Origin: Clostridium tetanomorphum
GTDB lineage: Bacteria > Bacillota > Clostridia > Clostridiales > Clostridiaceae
Direction: 5' to 3'
Length of the DNA: 64,000 bases
Assembly: GCF_017873215.1 (NCBI RefSeq)
Contig: NZ_JAGGKA010000003.1
Span: forward strand, 124,001-188,000
The notes under the pieces are model-generated. The model had not been told where the DNA came from and made no database searches. It worked only from the letters and a program-made list of their open reading frames with translations. Each line of letters opens with the position of its first letter. Position 1 is the stretch's first letter. Positions 19,453 through 28,882 of the stretch are shown here, piece after piece. The translations under genes and the position numbers were made by a program.

Positions 19453-19490
19453 AAAAAAGATGCATACACTTTTTGTTTGCATCTTTTTTA
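19453..19490 (+). terminator. Terminator after the small basic protein gene
   Basis: AAAAAAGATGCA and TGCATCTTTTTT pair around a 13-base loop, and the T-run is part of the arm. Confidence 0.75.
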
Positions 19491-19561
19491 ATATTGATAA
19501 TGAATAATTAGTATAATAGTGCTTAAAATAAAAGTAATTATTTTTTAAGGAGGAGGTAAAT

Positions 19562-20602
19562 ATATACTATAATAAGATAATAAAGAACTTAATAATAATT
19601 AATCTAGTCTTAATTGCAATAATTCTTTTTAGTAAGATAAGTGTTTTTTATAAACTAATATCTATAGTGTTCAAGGCTTTTCTTCTTCCTTTATTTATAT
19701 CTGTTTTCTTTTACTATATTATAAAACCATTAAACAATATATTTTTAAAAAAAGGGTTAAAGAATAATATATCTTCTCTATTAACTATAATATTAAGTAT
19801 GTTTATATTTTCAGCAATATTTTTTTATCTAGGAGTTCATATAGTTTATGAGTTGAAAGAATTGAAATCAATTTTAGAAAATAAAAAAGAAATTAATAAA
19901 ACTGTAATGGAAATTAATAAGTACATAAATTTAGAACAGCTATATAAAAATTTAATTAAAGGTGCAAATAAATATATTGAAGATGTAGGAGGTAGTATAT
20001 TAAAAGGTTTTAATTACATAATGGATGGATTTTCAAAAATTCTTCTTATAGTTATAACCATATTTTATTTGTTTAAAGATGGACATAAAATAAAAGATAA
20101 AATTATAAAAATGTCACCAGATAGATATAAAAAAGTAATAGATAAAATATTACAGGAGAGCAATGAAGTTTTTAGTCATTATGTGGTGGGGCAAAGTAAG
20201 GTGGCACTATCCTTGGGAACAATGATATTTATCGGTTATAAAATTATAGGTATGCCAAATGCTTTAATACTATCATCTATTACTTTTATATTAGCATTTA
20301 TTCCTTTTGTAGGATTTTTTATATCCATGATTGTTCCTTGGATTATAGCTTTTACTATGGGATTAAATATGATGATAAAATTAGCTTTAACTTTTATAAT
20401 AGTACAAACGTTAAAAGGAAGAATAGTAGTCCCTATGATTATGGGTCATACAATGAAAATTCACCCATTAACTGATATATTTTTAGTAATAGGTGCAGTA
20501 GCTTTAGGGGGACCAATAGCTGCTTTTTTAGTAGTACCTTTGTATGGAATTTTAAAGGTGGCTTGTATTAATATATATAAATTTAAAGTGGAGAAAAGTT
20601 AA
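19562..20602 (+). CDS. AI-2E family transporter, apparent ATA start
   Basis: PF01594-type membrane protein with about seven or eight helices. The C-terminal part, with the GxxxAFIPFVGFF-like segment and VVPMIMGHTMKIHPLTDIFLVIGAVALGGPIAAFLVVPLYG, is diagnostic. Members export AI-2 or small molecules, or act as sodium/proton antiporters, so the function is open. The first ATG/GTG/TTG available for a full-length frame is GTG 19667, which lacks a ribosome site. The frame is open back to 19562, where ATA TAC TAT AAT AAG follows AAGGAGGAGG at the right distance. This restores a membrane helix and a normal length of 346 residues. Confidence 0.78.
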   Translation: MYYNKIIKNLIIINLVLIAIILFSKISVFYKLISIVFKAFLLPLFISVFFYYIIKPLNNIFLKKGLKNNISSLLTIILSMFIFSAIFFYLGVHIVYELKELKSILENKKEINKTVMEINKYINLEQLYKNLIKGANKYIEDVGGSILKGFNYIMDGFSKILLIVITIFYLFKDGHKIKDKIIKMSPDRYKKVIDKILQESNEVFSHYVVGQSKVALSLGTMIFIGYKIIGMPNALILSSITFILAFIPFVGFFISMIVPWIIAFTMGLNMMIKLALTFIIVQTLKGRIVVPMIMGHTMKIHPLTDIFLVIGAVALGGPIAAFLVVPLYGILKVACINIYKFKVEKS

Positions 20603-20763
20603 AAGGCTAATTTCAGTGTAATAATTATCATTTTTATTTTATAAAATATTTATTATATATTTATAATTAGATTTTATAGTATAGGAAATGCTGGTAAGAG
20701 GAAAATGTTTGTGATATTGTATATACTATAAAACTTTACCATATAAAGTAGAGGGGGAAGAAG

Positions 20764-21786
20764 ATGAAAATACTTTGTACAATAGGCCCAAATGTAAATA
20801 ATACTAAGATATTAGGTGAACTTATAGAAGCAGGGATGAATGTATTAAGATTCAATTTTTCCCACATAGACTATGATTTTACTAAGTTTTTAATTCATCA
20901 TTGCAGAAAGGAATATAAAGATATTATCATACTACAGGATTTACAAGGAAATAAGTTAAGAATAAGTAACTTATTTAAAGGGGAGATAAAGGTTTTTCCT
21001 ATGGACAAGGTTTGTTTTTGCAGTGAAGAAATTTATAAAAATCTTAGTAGAACTAAAAATAATGAATATATTTTTGTACCTTTAATTCTTAATGGAGATT
21101 TTTCTTTTTTAAATTCTGCTAATAGAATACTTATGAAAGATGCTACTATGGAATTTAAAATAATAGAAAATGGCCATGGAGTAATTAAAACCATAGTAAA
21201 AAGAGGGGGAATATTAAGAGCTGAAAAAGGAGTAAATGCTCCTGGGATGAATAGGAATGATATGGGATTAACTGATAAGGATAAAAAGGATATTATATGG
21301 GGATTGGAAAATGGAGTGGATATAATATGTTTATCCTATGTATGTTATCCTTGGAATATGATAGAACTTAAACAATATATAAAAGAATATAAAAAGCATA
21401 AGAATATTAAAATGCCAAAACTTTGGGCGAAGGTAGAAAGCTTAGAAGGCATAAAAAATTTTAAAGAAATATTAAAAGAAAGTGATGGTATATTACTTGG
21501 AAGAGGAGATTTAATATCAGAGGTAGATATTTTAGATATACCGAAGATTCAAGAGGATTTAATTAATATTATGAAAAAAAGTAAAAAAGATTTTATTGTA
21601 GGGACTTATATTTTAGATTCAATGAAGAGAAAAAATATACCAACCCTTTCAGAAGTGAATGATATTTATAGGTTTATAAAAAATAAAGTTGACGGATTTA
21701 TGTTAGCAGGAGAAGTATCCATAGGAAAAAACCCCATTTTGGCAGTTGAAACTTTAAAAAATATTATAGACAAATACTCAACTTAA
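20764..21786 (+). CDS. Pyruvate-kinase-like protein lacking the C-terminal domain
   Basis: 340 residues matching the barrel (A) and B domains of pyruvate kinase. It has CTIGPN, the GMNVLRFNFSH motif, an altered ILQDLQGNKLRI (classical enzymes have D-T-K-G-P), WAKVES with the catalytic Lys position, ILLGRGDL in place of M-V-A-R-G-D-L, and IVGTYILDSM for the A-T-Q-M-L-x-S-M segment. The C domain, which makes the tetramer contact and holds the allosteric site, is missing. It is therefore a divergent paralogue whose activity is uncertain, probably not the glycolytic enzyme. GAGGGGGAAG precedes the ATG. Confidence 0.75.
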   Translation: MKILCTIGPNVNNTKILGELIEAGMNVLRFNFSHIDYDFTKFLIHHCRKEYKDIIILQDLQGNKLRISNLFKGEIKVFPMDKVCFCSEEIYKNLSRTKNNEYIFVPLILNGDFSFLNSANRILMKDATMEFKIIENGHGVIKTIVKRGGILRAEKGVNAPGMNRNDMGLTDKDKKDIIWGLENGVDIICLSYVCYPWNMIELKQYIKEYKKHKNIKMPKLWAKVESLEGIKNFKEILKESDGILLGRGDLISEVDILDIPKIQEDLINIMKKSKKDFIVGTYILDSMKRKNIPTLSEVNDIYRFIKNKVDGFMLAGEVSIGKNPILAVETLKNIIDKYST

Positions 21787-21819
21787 ACTTTATCTATGAA
21801 AATAGATAAGGTTTTTTTA
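21783..21819 (+). terminator. Terminator after the pyruvate-kinase-like gene
   Basis: CTTTATCTAT and ATAGATAAGG form a stem with a GAAA loop, followed by TTTTTTT. Confidence 0.85.
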
Positions 21820-21834
21820 TTAAAGGAGACAAAT

Positions 21835-21882
21835 ATGGGAATTTTTAAGAAATAAATTTACATAGACAGAAACTGTCTATGT
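21835..21882 (+). other. Six-codon ORF with ribosome site, then a perfect inverted repeat
   Basis: AAAGGAGAC precedes ATG at 21835, and the frame reads MGIFKK then stop at 21855. ACATAGACAG and CTGTCTATGT (21860-21882) then pair perfectly around AAA. A TATAAT lies at 21890. It may be a gene remnant, a mini-leader, or an operator for the diguanylate cyclase gene. Confidence 0.35.
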
Positions 21883-21943
21883 GCATTGTTATAATAAAAG
21901 TAAAAGATAAGTAAAATTTGCTTTGTAGGTAGGAGTTGGTAGT

Positions 21944-22531
21944 ATGCGATATATTGATATGACTTACGAAGAGTTATTGCATGAATTAACTAAAAAGGAT
22001 AAAAAAATAAAAAAACTTTGTCGACAAATAAGAAGATTAGAATTAAAAGCTAGTATTGATTCTATGACAGGAGTATTAAACAGAGGATTTGGTTTGAAAA
22101 AATTAAAAGAGGCCATGAAATATTCTACACTAAATAGACATAATTTAGTTATTTGTTTTATTGATATAGATAAGTTGAAAAATATCAATGATACTTTTGG
22201 CCACAGTGAAGGAGATAGACTGCTTAAAAAAGTAACTGAAGTTATAAAAGAATGCATTAGAGACTATGATTTTATATTTAGAGTTGGAGGAGATGAATTT
22301 ATACTTGTGTTTAATAATGCAAAAAAATATGAAATAAAAGCTATAACTAATGATATCAATAAAAAGCTGGAATATATAAATAAGAAAGAAGAATTTAAAT
22401 ACAGTATAAGTATTAGCATGGGATTTGCTAAATTTGACTTTAATAAAAATATGACTTTAGAAAATTTAATTAAAGAAGCAGATAGACAAATGTATAAAAA
22501 CAAAATAAATAATTGGATAAGGGAAGTTTAA
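21944..22531 (+). CDS. Diguanylate cyclase (GGDEF domain)
   Basis: 195-residue cytoplasmic protein that would make cyclic di-GMP from two GTP. A short charged coiled-coil-like N terminus (about 1-40) leads into the GGDEF domain, starting DSMTGVLNRGFGLKKL. The active site GGDEF is intact at residues 115-119. The metal/substrate segment is FIDIDKLKNINDTFGHSEGD. RDYD upstream of GGDEF fits the RxxD product-inhibition site. No sensor or membrane domain is present, so the input is unclear. The ATG is preceded by TAGGAG. Confidence 0.9.
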   Translation: MRYIDMTYEELLHELTKKDKKIKKLCRQIRRLELKASIDSMTGVLNRGFGLKKLKEAMKYSTLNRHNLVICFIDIDKLKNINDTFGHSEGDRLLKKVTEVIKECIRDYDFIFRVGGDEFILVFNNAKKYEIKAITNDINKKLEYINKKEEFKYSISISMGFAKFDFNKNMTLENLIKEADRQMYKNKINNWIREV

Positions 22532-22565
22532 AAGGCAATAAAATTAGAAGGATGGTTGAAATTAC

Positions 22566-23546
22566 ATGGGAAGCAATAAGTCAGAAGGGTTAATATACAT
22601 ATTTGAGAAGCTATTATATGGTAAGGTTGTGAATAAAAAACAAGCTGCAGAGGAGTTAAAGGTCAGCACTAAAACCATAGAGAGATACATAAACAATATT
22701 AAAAATTACCTATCAGAACAGGACAGACTAGAGGATATTAGCTATTCTAGACAAAAGTGCGGATATGTTTTAAATTTTAGAGATGAAAAAAGATTAGAAA
22801 AAAATGATATTTTAGCTATATCTAAAGTATTATTGGAGAGCAGAGGTTTTTCAAAAGAAGAAATAAAACGATTAATAGCAAAATTAATGTATCATTGTTC
22901 CTATGAAGAGAGGTTTTATATTAAAGAATTTATAATAAATCAATTAGATAATTATGTACCACCAAGACATAATAAGAATTTAATAGATAAAATATGGAAT
23001 TTAAGTAAAGCAACTAAAAGTCGAAAAAAAATAAAAATAAGCTATAATGAAATAGGTAATAATGGAAAACTCAAAGATAAATCTTCAATTTCAATTCTAT
23101 ATCCTCAAGGAATGTTATTTTCTGAATACTACTTTTATTTAGTTGCTTTTATCGAGGGAAAAGGTTTTGATTATCCTGCCATGTACAGATTAGATAGGAT
23201 TCAAGATTATACCATACTAGAAGAAGGGTTTAAAGTGGATTATATTGATAGATTTAAGGAGGGGGAATTTAGAAATTTAATTCAATTTATGCAGGCAGGG
23301 GAGATTGAAACAGTAAAATTTACATATAGAGGAGAGTCTATTGAATCAGTAATGGACAGGCTTCCTACTGCGGAAATAATAAAGGAAGGAAAAGGTGAGT
23401 TTGTAATAAAAGCAAGAGTCTTTGGCAAAGGAATAAAAATGTGGTTATTAAGCCAGGGAGAAATGGTTGAAGTTTTAGAGCCAGAAGGCCTTAGAAAGGA
23501 GATGAAAAAAACCATTAAAAAATTAACAAAATATTATATGGACTAA
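22566..23546 (+). CDS. WYL-domain transcriptional regulator
   Basis: 326-residue regulator. The N-terminal winged helix-turn-helix (about 8-60) contains NKKQAAEELKVSTKTIERYINNIKNYL. A WYL-type ligand-binding region (about 135-225) has the pattern KIKISY...LYPQGMLFSEYYFYLVAF...MYRLDRIQ. A C-terminal WCX-like extension follows. Such proteins sense nucleotides or other ligands. The target is unknown. It lies directly downstream of the diguanylate cyclase gene and may be co-transcribed with it. Confidence 0.82.
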   Translation: MGSNKSEGLIYIFEKLLYGKVVNKKQAAEELKVSTKTIERYINNIKNYLSEQDRLEDISYSRQKCGYVLNFRDEKRLEKNDILAISKVLLESRGFSKEEIKRLIAKLMYHCSYEERFYIKEFIINQLDNYVPPRHNKNLIDKIWNLSKATKSRKKIKISYNEIGNNGKLKDKSSISILYPQGMLFSEYYFYLVAFIEGKGFDYPAMYRLDRIQDYTILEEGFKVDYIDRFKEGEFRNLIQFMQAGEIETVKFTYRGESIESVMDRLPTAEIIKEGKGEFVIKARVFGKGIKMWLLSQGEMVEVLEPEGLRKEMKKTIKKLTKYYMD

Positions 23547-23563
23547 TATATTAATAATAAATA

Positions 23564-23604
23564 AAGGTAACTGTTAAGTGACTTTTAAATTGCACAGTTA
23601 CCTT
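23564..23604. terminator. Bidirectional terminator
   Basis: AAGGTAACTGT and ACAGTTACCTT pair perfectly around a 19-base loop, between the converging WYL regulator and alcohol dehydrogenase genes. Confidence 0.7.
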
Positions 23605-23635
23605 CATTCAATAGGTTTTTAAGTGTAACTAGGTT

Positions 23636-24799
23636 TTAAAATGAAGCTTTATATATATTTAATACGTCTTCTTTTTCTAATTTTTTAAAGTTTCCAATAG
23701 GACCTCTTTTTACAGCTTTAGCTGCCATTTCTTCAAGTTTATCTTCAGCTATTCCAACTTCTCTTAAAGTAGAAGGAATTCCTAAACAGCTAAAGAATTC
23801 TTTAGTCTTAGCTATAGCAGATTTAGCCATAGCCATTTTATCTTCTATTTCAGGGATTTCCCAAACATACTTTGCATAGTGTACAAATTTATCTACTGTA
23901 GTTTCATCAAGCACATATTCCATCCAATGAGGAGTAAGTATAGCAAGTCCAATACCGTGAGTTATATCAAATATAGCACTTAATTCATGTTCCATAGCAT
24001 GAGTTGCCCAGTCTGTTATTTTACCATAGGATAAAAGTTCATTTAAAGCTAAAGATGAGGCCCACATTATATTTGCACGAGCATCGTAATTATCAGGTTC
24101 TTTCAAAGCTATAGGAGCATAATGTATACAAGTTTTTATAATACTTTCAGAAAATCTGTCTGATATATAAGTTCCTTCAGTTTTAGAAAAATACTGTTCA
24201 AAAACATGACTCATTATGTCAGCAGTGCCTGCAGCTGTTTGTTTAGGAGGTAAAGTCATAGTATATGTGGGATCAAGTATTGAAAATTTAGGCTTAACTA
24301 AGGGACTATGTAATCCCAACTTTTCTTCAGTTTCCATATTACTAATAACAGCATTACCATTCATTTCTGAACCGGTAGCGGCTAAAGTTAATATAGTTCC
24401 AATAGGAAGGGCTTTTTTGATACGAGCTTTACCTATACAAAAATTCCATGGATTGCCATCATAGTAAACGCCACCAGCTATAGCTTTACAACAGTCAATA
24501 ACACTACCTCCACCTACTGCTAAAATTAAATTTATATTATTTTCTTTACATAGCTCAACTCCTTTAATCACACTAGTTACTCTAGGATTTGGCTCTACAC
24601 CACTTAGTTCTACATATTTAATGCCTTCATTAGAAAATATATCTAGAATTTCTTTATAAATACCATTACTTTTGATACTTCCTCCACCATAAGCTAAAAG
24701 TACAGAATTGCCGTATTTTCTTATGCATGAAGATAGCTTTTTAATTTGTCCTTTTCCAAAATAAACTTCTGTTGGTATAGAATAATTAAAATTTAACAT
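23636..24799 (-). CDS. Iron-containing alcohol dehydrogenase, butanol dehydrogenase type
   Basis: 387-residue group III alcohol dehydrogenase. The nucleotide-binding segment is LAVGGGSVIDCCKAIAGG. The iron ligands sit in the Asp/His motifs TADIMSHVFEQYF and DWATHAMEHELSAIFDITHGIGLAIL. The DITHG form and overall sequence match clostridial NADPH-dependent butanol dehydrogenases (BdhA/BdhB, YqhD-like), which reduce C2-C4 aldehydes. The start follows AGAGGTGGTT. It is a single minus-strand gene. Confidence 0.88.
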   Translation of the reverse strand: MLNFNYSIPTEVYFGKGQIKKLSSCIRKYGNSVLLAYGGGSIKSNGIYKEILDIFSNEGIKYVELSGVEPNPRVTSVIKGVELCKENNINLILAVGGGSVIDCCKAIAGGVYYDGNPWNFCIGKARIKKALPIGTILTLAATGSEMNGNAVISNMETEEKLGLHSPLVKPKFSILDPTYTMTLPPKQTAAGTADIMSHVFEQYFSKTEGTYISDRFSESIIKTCIHYAPIALKEPDNYDARANIMWASSLALNELLSYGKITDWATHAMEHELSAIFDITHGIGLAILTPHWMEYVLDETTVDKFVHYAKYVWEIPEIEDKMAMAKSAIAKTKEFFSCLGIPSTLREVGIAEDKLEEMAAKAVKRGPIGNFKKLEKEDVLNIYKASF

Positions 24800-24954
24800 A
24801 TAACCACCTCTGTTTTATTTATAGTATACATACATATTATAACTTATATATGTATACTATAAAACTATATATTGGAAAAATATTATTTTAATAGCTGGTT
24901 ACTTTTTTGCTTTTTTCATAATATATATAAAGAGTAATTTTAGGAGTGGTAACC

Positions 24955-26256
24955 GTGGTTAATTATTACAATCTTATAGTAGGATCTAATACTATAGTGC
25001 CTACAGCTAATAAAAGATATGTAAAATATGTTAACTTTGATAATGCTGCCACCACTCCAGCTTTTAAAACCGTTGTTGATGATTTAATGAATTTTCTTCC
25101 GTATTATTCCTCAATACATCGGGGAATGGGATACAAATCACAACGTTCCACTAAGGTTTATGAAGATGGAAGAAAAGTGGTAGCTGATTTTGTAGGAGCT
25201 GATTTAGAGAAAGATACTGTAATTTTTGTAAAAAATACTACAGAAGCTATAAATAAGCTTTCAAATATGATGTATGAAAAGTATAATGACAGTATAATTA
25301 TATCTACTGAAATGGAGCATCATTCAAATGATTTACCTTGGAGAAAATTCAATATAGAATATGTTAAAGTTGATAACTCAGGAAGACTTTTAATAGAAGA
25401 CTTAGAAGATAAATTACAGAAGTATTATGGCAAGGTAAAACTAGTAACAGTAACTGGTGCATCTAATGTAACCGGATATAAAAATTCTATATATGATATA
25501 GCAAGGATAGTTCATAAATATGATGCTAAATTATTAGTAGATGGAGCTCAACTTGTTCCGCATGCTTCAGTAAATATGAAAAAACACAATGACTTAGAGC
25601 ATATAGACTATTTAGCTTTTTCAGCTCATAAAATGTATGCTCCCTTTGGAACTGGAGTGCTTATAGGACCTAAAGCTGAATTAGATGATATAAATCCTGA
25701 CTATTCAGGAGGAGGTACTGTGGATATAGTAACTTATGATTTTATAAAGTGGCATGAAACTCCAGAAAAGGATGAGGCAGGAACGCCTAATCTTTTAGGA
25801 GTAGTGGCTTTATCATCTGCAATAAAAACTTTAAAAAATTTAGATATGAGAAGAATTGAAGTATATGAAAAAAATCTTTTAAAATATGCACTAAGTTATT
25901 TGAGAAATATTCCACAGGTGAAATTATATTGTTCTGGTTGTAATTCTAACGTATCAATTGTTTCTTTTAATGTACAAGGAATATATCATGAAACTTTAGC
26001 GAAAATACTTTCTTATGAATTTGGTATTGGAGTTAGAACAGGTTGTTTTTGTGCCCAGCCTTATGTACAGAAATTATTAAATGTTCCTATAGAAGAAAGA
26101 ATGAAAATAGCAGAACAGGGAGAAAGAAGACTTGGATTTGTAAGACTTAGTTTTGGATTATACAATACTTTTAAGGAGATAGACTATTTTATGTATGCTT
26201 TAAATACTATTATAAATAACAAGCAGTGGTATTTAAATAAATATGATACTAAATAA
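24955..26256 (+). CDS. Cysteine-desulfurase-like class V aminotransferase
   Basis: PLP enzyme of the SufS/Csd-like class V group. NFDNAATTP opens the fold, HHSNDLPWR is at the cofactor site, the Schiff-base lysine is in AFSAHKMYAPFGTGVL, and GVRTGCFCAQP contains the Cys position used by desulfurases to carry persulfide. No Fe-S scaffold or tRNA-thiolation gene is adjacent, so a dedicated partner is not indicated. The frame is open from GTG 24946, but that codon overlaps the ribosome site TAGGAG. GTG 24955 (MVNYYNLIVG) is correctly spaced, giving 433 residues. Confidence 0.82.
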   Translation: MVNYYNLIVGSNTIVPTANKRYVKYVNFDNAATTPAFKTVVDDLMNFLPYYSSIHRGMGYKSQRSTKVYEDGRKVVADFVGADLEKDTVIFVKNTTEAINKLSNMMYEKYNDSIIISTEMEHHSNDLPWRKFNIEYVKVDNSGRLLIEDLEDKLQKYYGKVKLVTVTGASNVTGYKNSIYDIARIVHKYDAKLLVDGAQLVPHASVNMKKHNDLEHIDYLAFSAHKMYAPFGTGVLIGPKAELDDINPDYSGGGTVDIVTYDFIKWHETPEKDEAGTPNLLGVVALSSAIKTLKNLDMRRIEVYEKNLLKYALSYLRNIPQVKLYCSGCNSNVSIVSFNVQGIYHETLAKILSYEFGIGVRTGCFCAQPYVQKLLNVPIEERMKIAEQGERRLGFVRLSFGLYNTFKEIDYFMYALNTIINNKQWYLNKYDTK

Positions 26257-26264
26257 TAATATAA

Positions 26265-26305
26265 ATGACCAGATAAGAGATTTTTGAAATCTCTTATCTG
26301 GTCAT
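26265..26305. terminator. Perfect 19-bp inverted repeat between convergent genes
   Basis: ATGACCAGATAAGAGATTT and AAATCTCTTATCTGGTCAT pair without mismatch around TTG. It lies nine bases after the upstream gene and just before the end of the minus-strand permease. It probably terminates from both sides, although the T-runs are weak. Confidence 0.7.
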
Positions 26306-26310
26306 AAATT

Positions 26311-27543
26311 TTAAATCAATATATCTCTTTTAGTAAATATAATGTGCGATAAAACATAACATATTAATGTCCATATAATTAAAACCATTATTCCATAAGA
26401 AGTAGTTACAGAAGGATTATTAAATTTTAATGCTAGGGTTCCTTCCAGTAAAGTACCTACTCTACCGTAACTGGTAAATAAAAAGTAAGCTATTTTTCTA
26501 ACTGCTGGCACCACTTCTGAAAGAACTGTTATAAATAGTACAGAAACTATACCTAAAGACATAGAAGCCATGCTACTTTTAAATATAGAGGATATTAAAA
26601 ATGCAAAAGCACAACAAGATATTATAAATAAAGCTTGCAATAAAAACATGTACAAAGTATTTTGCCATATAGGAATAACCTTAGTACTATCTAATATCTG
26701 AACTAAGTTAGATTTTTGTCCCATACTTATATGAGCAAAGTCAAACTTATATGTAGTGCCTACAAAAGTAGGATAATTAGGATTACCAAAGCCTATAAAT
26801 AAACCTACTAACAAGAAGAAGATAATTTCAGCTAAAAAAATTAAGCTTAAAGCTACAGAAGTAACAGATATAAATTTAGAAAATAGAATTTTTCCCCTTG
26901 AAACGGGTTGTATTAATAAAAATTTTAATGTAGGTGGAGTACACTCGCCAGAAACTATATCTGATGTAAATAATATTATTCCTATGGCAAGAATAATACC
27001 ACCTAGTACTTCATTAAATAATAATTTTATAAAATTAAAGGAATTAAACTTACTTTCTTCCATAGGATTTATATTGTTGTCCAAAAAATATTTAAGTTTC
27101 CTTATTTCCTGTTTAGTTTCTTCTTTATAACTAATATCTTCATTATTATCTTTTAAGCCATTTTCTAATTGAGCTATGTTAATTTTAACATCTTTTTTCC
27201 AATCAATTTCATTAATGCCTAACTCCTTCATTTTAGTTAATTCTTGTATTTGATTATCTAATTCTTTAATTTTATTATCAATATTTTTATTATGAGCTTT
27301 TAATTCAGTAGGACTTTCTTTTATTGCTTCAGAAATATTAGCCTTTTCATTTAGTAAAGAATCCCTAGAATTAATAAGCATTTCTATTTTGGCTTCAGGA
27401 GTATTCATTTTTATTCTTCTTTGTTCCTCTTTATATCCAGTAATAACTATAGTAGCCATTAAAGCAATAAAGGCTAAGAATACAATATAAGTTTTTCTTC
27501 TACTTAGTATTTTTATAATTTCATTATGGATTAAATATATCAT
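26311..27543 (-). CDS. ABC-2 type permease with long coiled-coil loop
   Basis: 410 residues. One membrane helix at about 15-35 is followed by an extracytoplasmic, charged, coiled-coil-like region of about 130 residues (MLINSRDSLLNEKANISEAIKE through EIRKLKYFLDNN). Five further helices are at about 175-405. The segment SGECTPPTLKFLLIQPVSRGKILFSKF is the coupling region. Its start overlaps the end of the ATPase gene upstream, so the two form one exporter. The long loop is a feature of some ABC-2 permeases and may bind an envelope partner. The substrate is unknown. Confidence 0.8.
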   Translation of the reverse strand: MIYLIHNEIIKILSRRKTYIVFLAFIALMATIVITGYKEEQRRIKMNTPEAKIEMLINSRDSLLNEKANISEAIKESPTELKAHNKNIDNKIKELDNQIQELTKMKELGINEIDWKKDVKINIAQLENGLKDNNEDISYKEETKQEIRKLKYFLDNNINPMEESKFNSFNFIKLLFNEVLGGIILAIGIILFTSDIVSGECTPPTLKFLLIQPVSRGKILFSKFISVTSVALSLIFLAEIIFFLLVGLFIGFGNPNYPTFVGTTYKFDFAHISMGQKSNLVQILDSTKVIPIWQNTLYMFLLQALFIISCCAFAFLISSIFKSSMASMSLGIVSVLFITVLSEVVPAVRKIAYFLFTSYGRVGTLLEGTLALKFNNPSVTTSYGIMVLIIWTLICYVLSHIIFTKRDILI

Positions 27544-28454
27544 TATATTTTGCCACCTTCCATAAGTTCCATATATCTTTGCTCTAATCCTTTATGTTTT
27601 TTATATACTTCCTGAATATTTACTCCGTTGTTTATAAGGACTTTTATTAAATCAGTAGTATAATCTTTTTTTATTGTCACTTCTATAACATCCTCTTGTT
27701 TATTAATTTGACGAATAAAATCCAAACCATGAAGAACTCTTTCACATTTTATAGTTTCTTTAGTGCTAATAACTAGAGTTTCATTTTTAATTAAATTGTC
27801 ATTATCATATATGTTGTCAATAGATTGAATTATACCTTTATTTATAAAGGCTACTCTATGACAAAGCTGCTGAATTTCACTTAATATATGAGAGGATATA
27901 AAAACAGAAGTCTTTTTTTCTTCAGCTATATTTTTTACTATATTTCTAAAATCCAGTATACCAGAAGGATCTAATCCATTAGTAGGTTCATCCAATATTA
28001 AAAGTTTCGGTTCAGGTAATAAAGCTGCTGCTAGTCCTAATCTTTGTTTCATACCAAGAGAATATTTCTTTACTTTATCATTAATTCTATCTTTTAACCC
28101 TACTAACTCTATTACTTCTTCTACTTTATTTTTTGAAATATTTCTTACTCTAGCAATTTGCATTAAGTTTTCTTTACCAGATAAATATGCATAAAGCTCT
28201 GGATTTTCTACTACAGCACCTAAATAAGATAAGGCTTTTTCTCTTTCTTTACATAGATTATGTGACATAATACTAACATTTCCTTCATCTGGATGTATTA
28301 ATCCAACCAATATTCTAATAGTGGTAGTTTTACCTGCGCCATTAGGTCCTAAGAATCCGAATATTTCTCCCTCTTTAACGGAAAAGCTTACCCCTCTAAT
28401 TACAGGACGTCCACTTAATCTTTTACAAATATTATCCACTTCAAGAACATTCAT
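27543..28454 (-). CDS. ABC transporter ATP-binding protein
   Basis: 303-residue ATPase of the BcrA/CcmA group. It has Walker A GPNGAGKTT, signature YSLGMKQRLGLAAALL, Walker B LLILDEPTNGLDPSG and switch His in ISSHILSE. A C-terminal extension of about 80 residues (SIDNIYDNDNLIKNE onwards) is common in this group. It is first in a two-gene minus-strand operon with the following permease, one base overlapping. AGGAGGAATTAC precedes the ATG. It is divergent from metNIQ. Confidence 0.87.
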   Translation of the reverse strand: MNVLEVDNICKRLSGRPVIRGVSFSVKEGEIFGFLGPNGAGKTTTIRILVGLIHPDEGNVSIMSHNLCKEREKALSYLGAVVENPELYAYLSGKENLMQIARVRNISKNKVEEVIELVGLKDRINDKVKKYSLGMKQRLGLAAALLPEPKLLILDEPTNGLDPSGILDFRNIVKNIAEEKKTSVFISSHILSEIQQLCHRVAFINKGIIQSIDNIYDNDNLIKNETLVISTKETIKCERVLHGLDFIRQINKQEDVIEVTIKKDYTTDLIKVLINNGVNIQEVYKKHKGLEQRYMELMEGGKI

Positions 28455-28645
28455 TTAATGTAATTCCTCCTTAGACATATTTCTTAAAGGTTCTATTTAA
28501 AGCACGTTTTGATTTTAGCATAACTTTATGAAAAATACCTTTAACAAAACCTTAAAATTTTCTTAAAATGAAATAAACTTTAAAGGTAATTTTATAATTA
28601 AATAATAATTTTATGACGAAAAATGAAAAAAGTTTATTTTTAATA

Positions 28646-28674
28646 TTGACAATAAAAAGAAATATTAATATAAT
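28646..28674 (+). promoter_or_regulatory. Consensus sigma-A promoter of metNIQ
   Basis: TTGACA at 28646-28651, a 17-base spacer, TATAAT at 28669-28674: a full consensus match. Transcription would start about 25 bases before the first SAM riboswitch. Confidence 0.85.
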
Positions 28675-28705
28675 ATAAACAGCATCTAGAAAATTTAATA
28701 TTTAA

Positions 28706-28860
28706 GCGCTTATCAAGAGAGGTGGAGGGACTGGCCCTATGAAGCCCAGCAACCGATATTATTAAGGTAATGTCAGGTGCTAATTCCTGCGGTGTGTGCC
28801 GAAAGATGAGGAGAAAATTAGGGTATAAAACCTGAGATTATTCTCAGGTTTAATTTTTTT
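28706..28860 (+). ncRNA. SAM-I (S-box) riboswitch 1 with terminator
   Basis: The aptamer starts CTTATCAAGAGAGGTGGAGG and includes CTGGCCC, AGCCCAGCAACC, GGTGCTAATTCCTGC and GAAAGATGAGG, all S-box signatures. CTTATC pairs with GATGAG to form P1. A terminator follows, AAACCTGAG with CTCAGGTTT and a T-run to 28860. SAM binding would stop transcription. Confidence 0.96.
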
Positions 28861-28882
28861 ATATTAGTAAAATTTAATAAGG

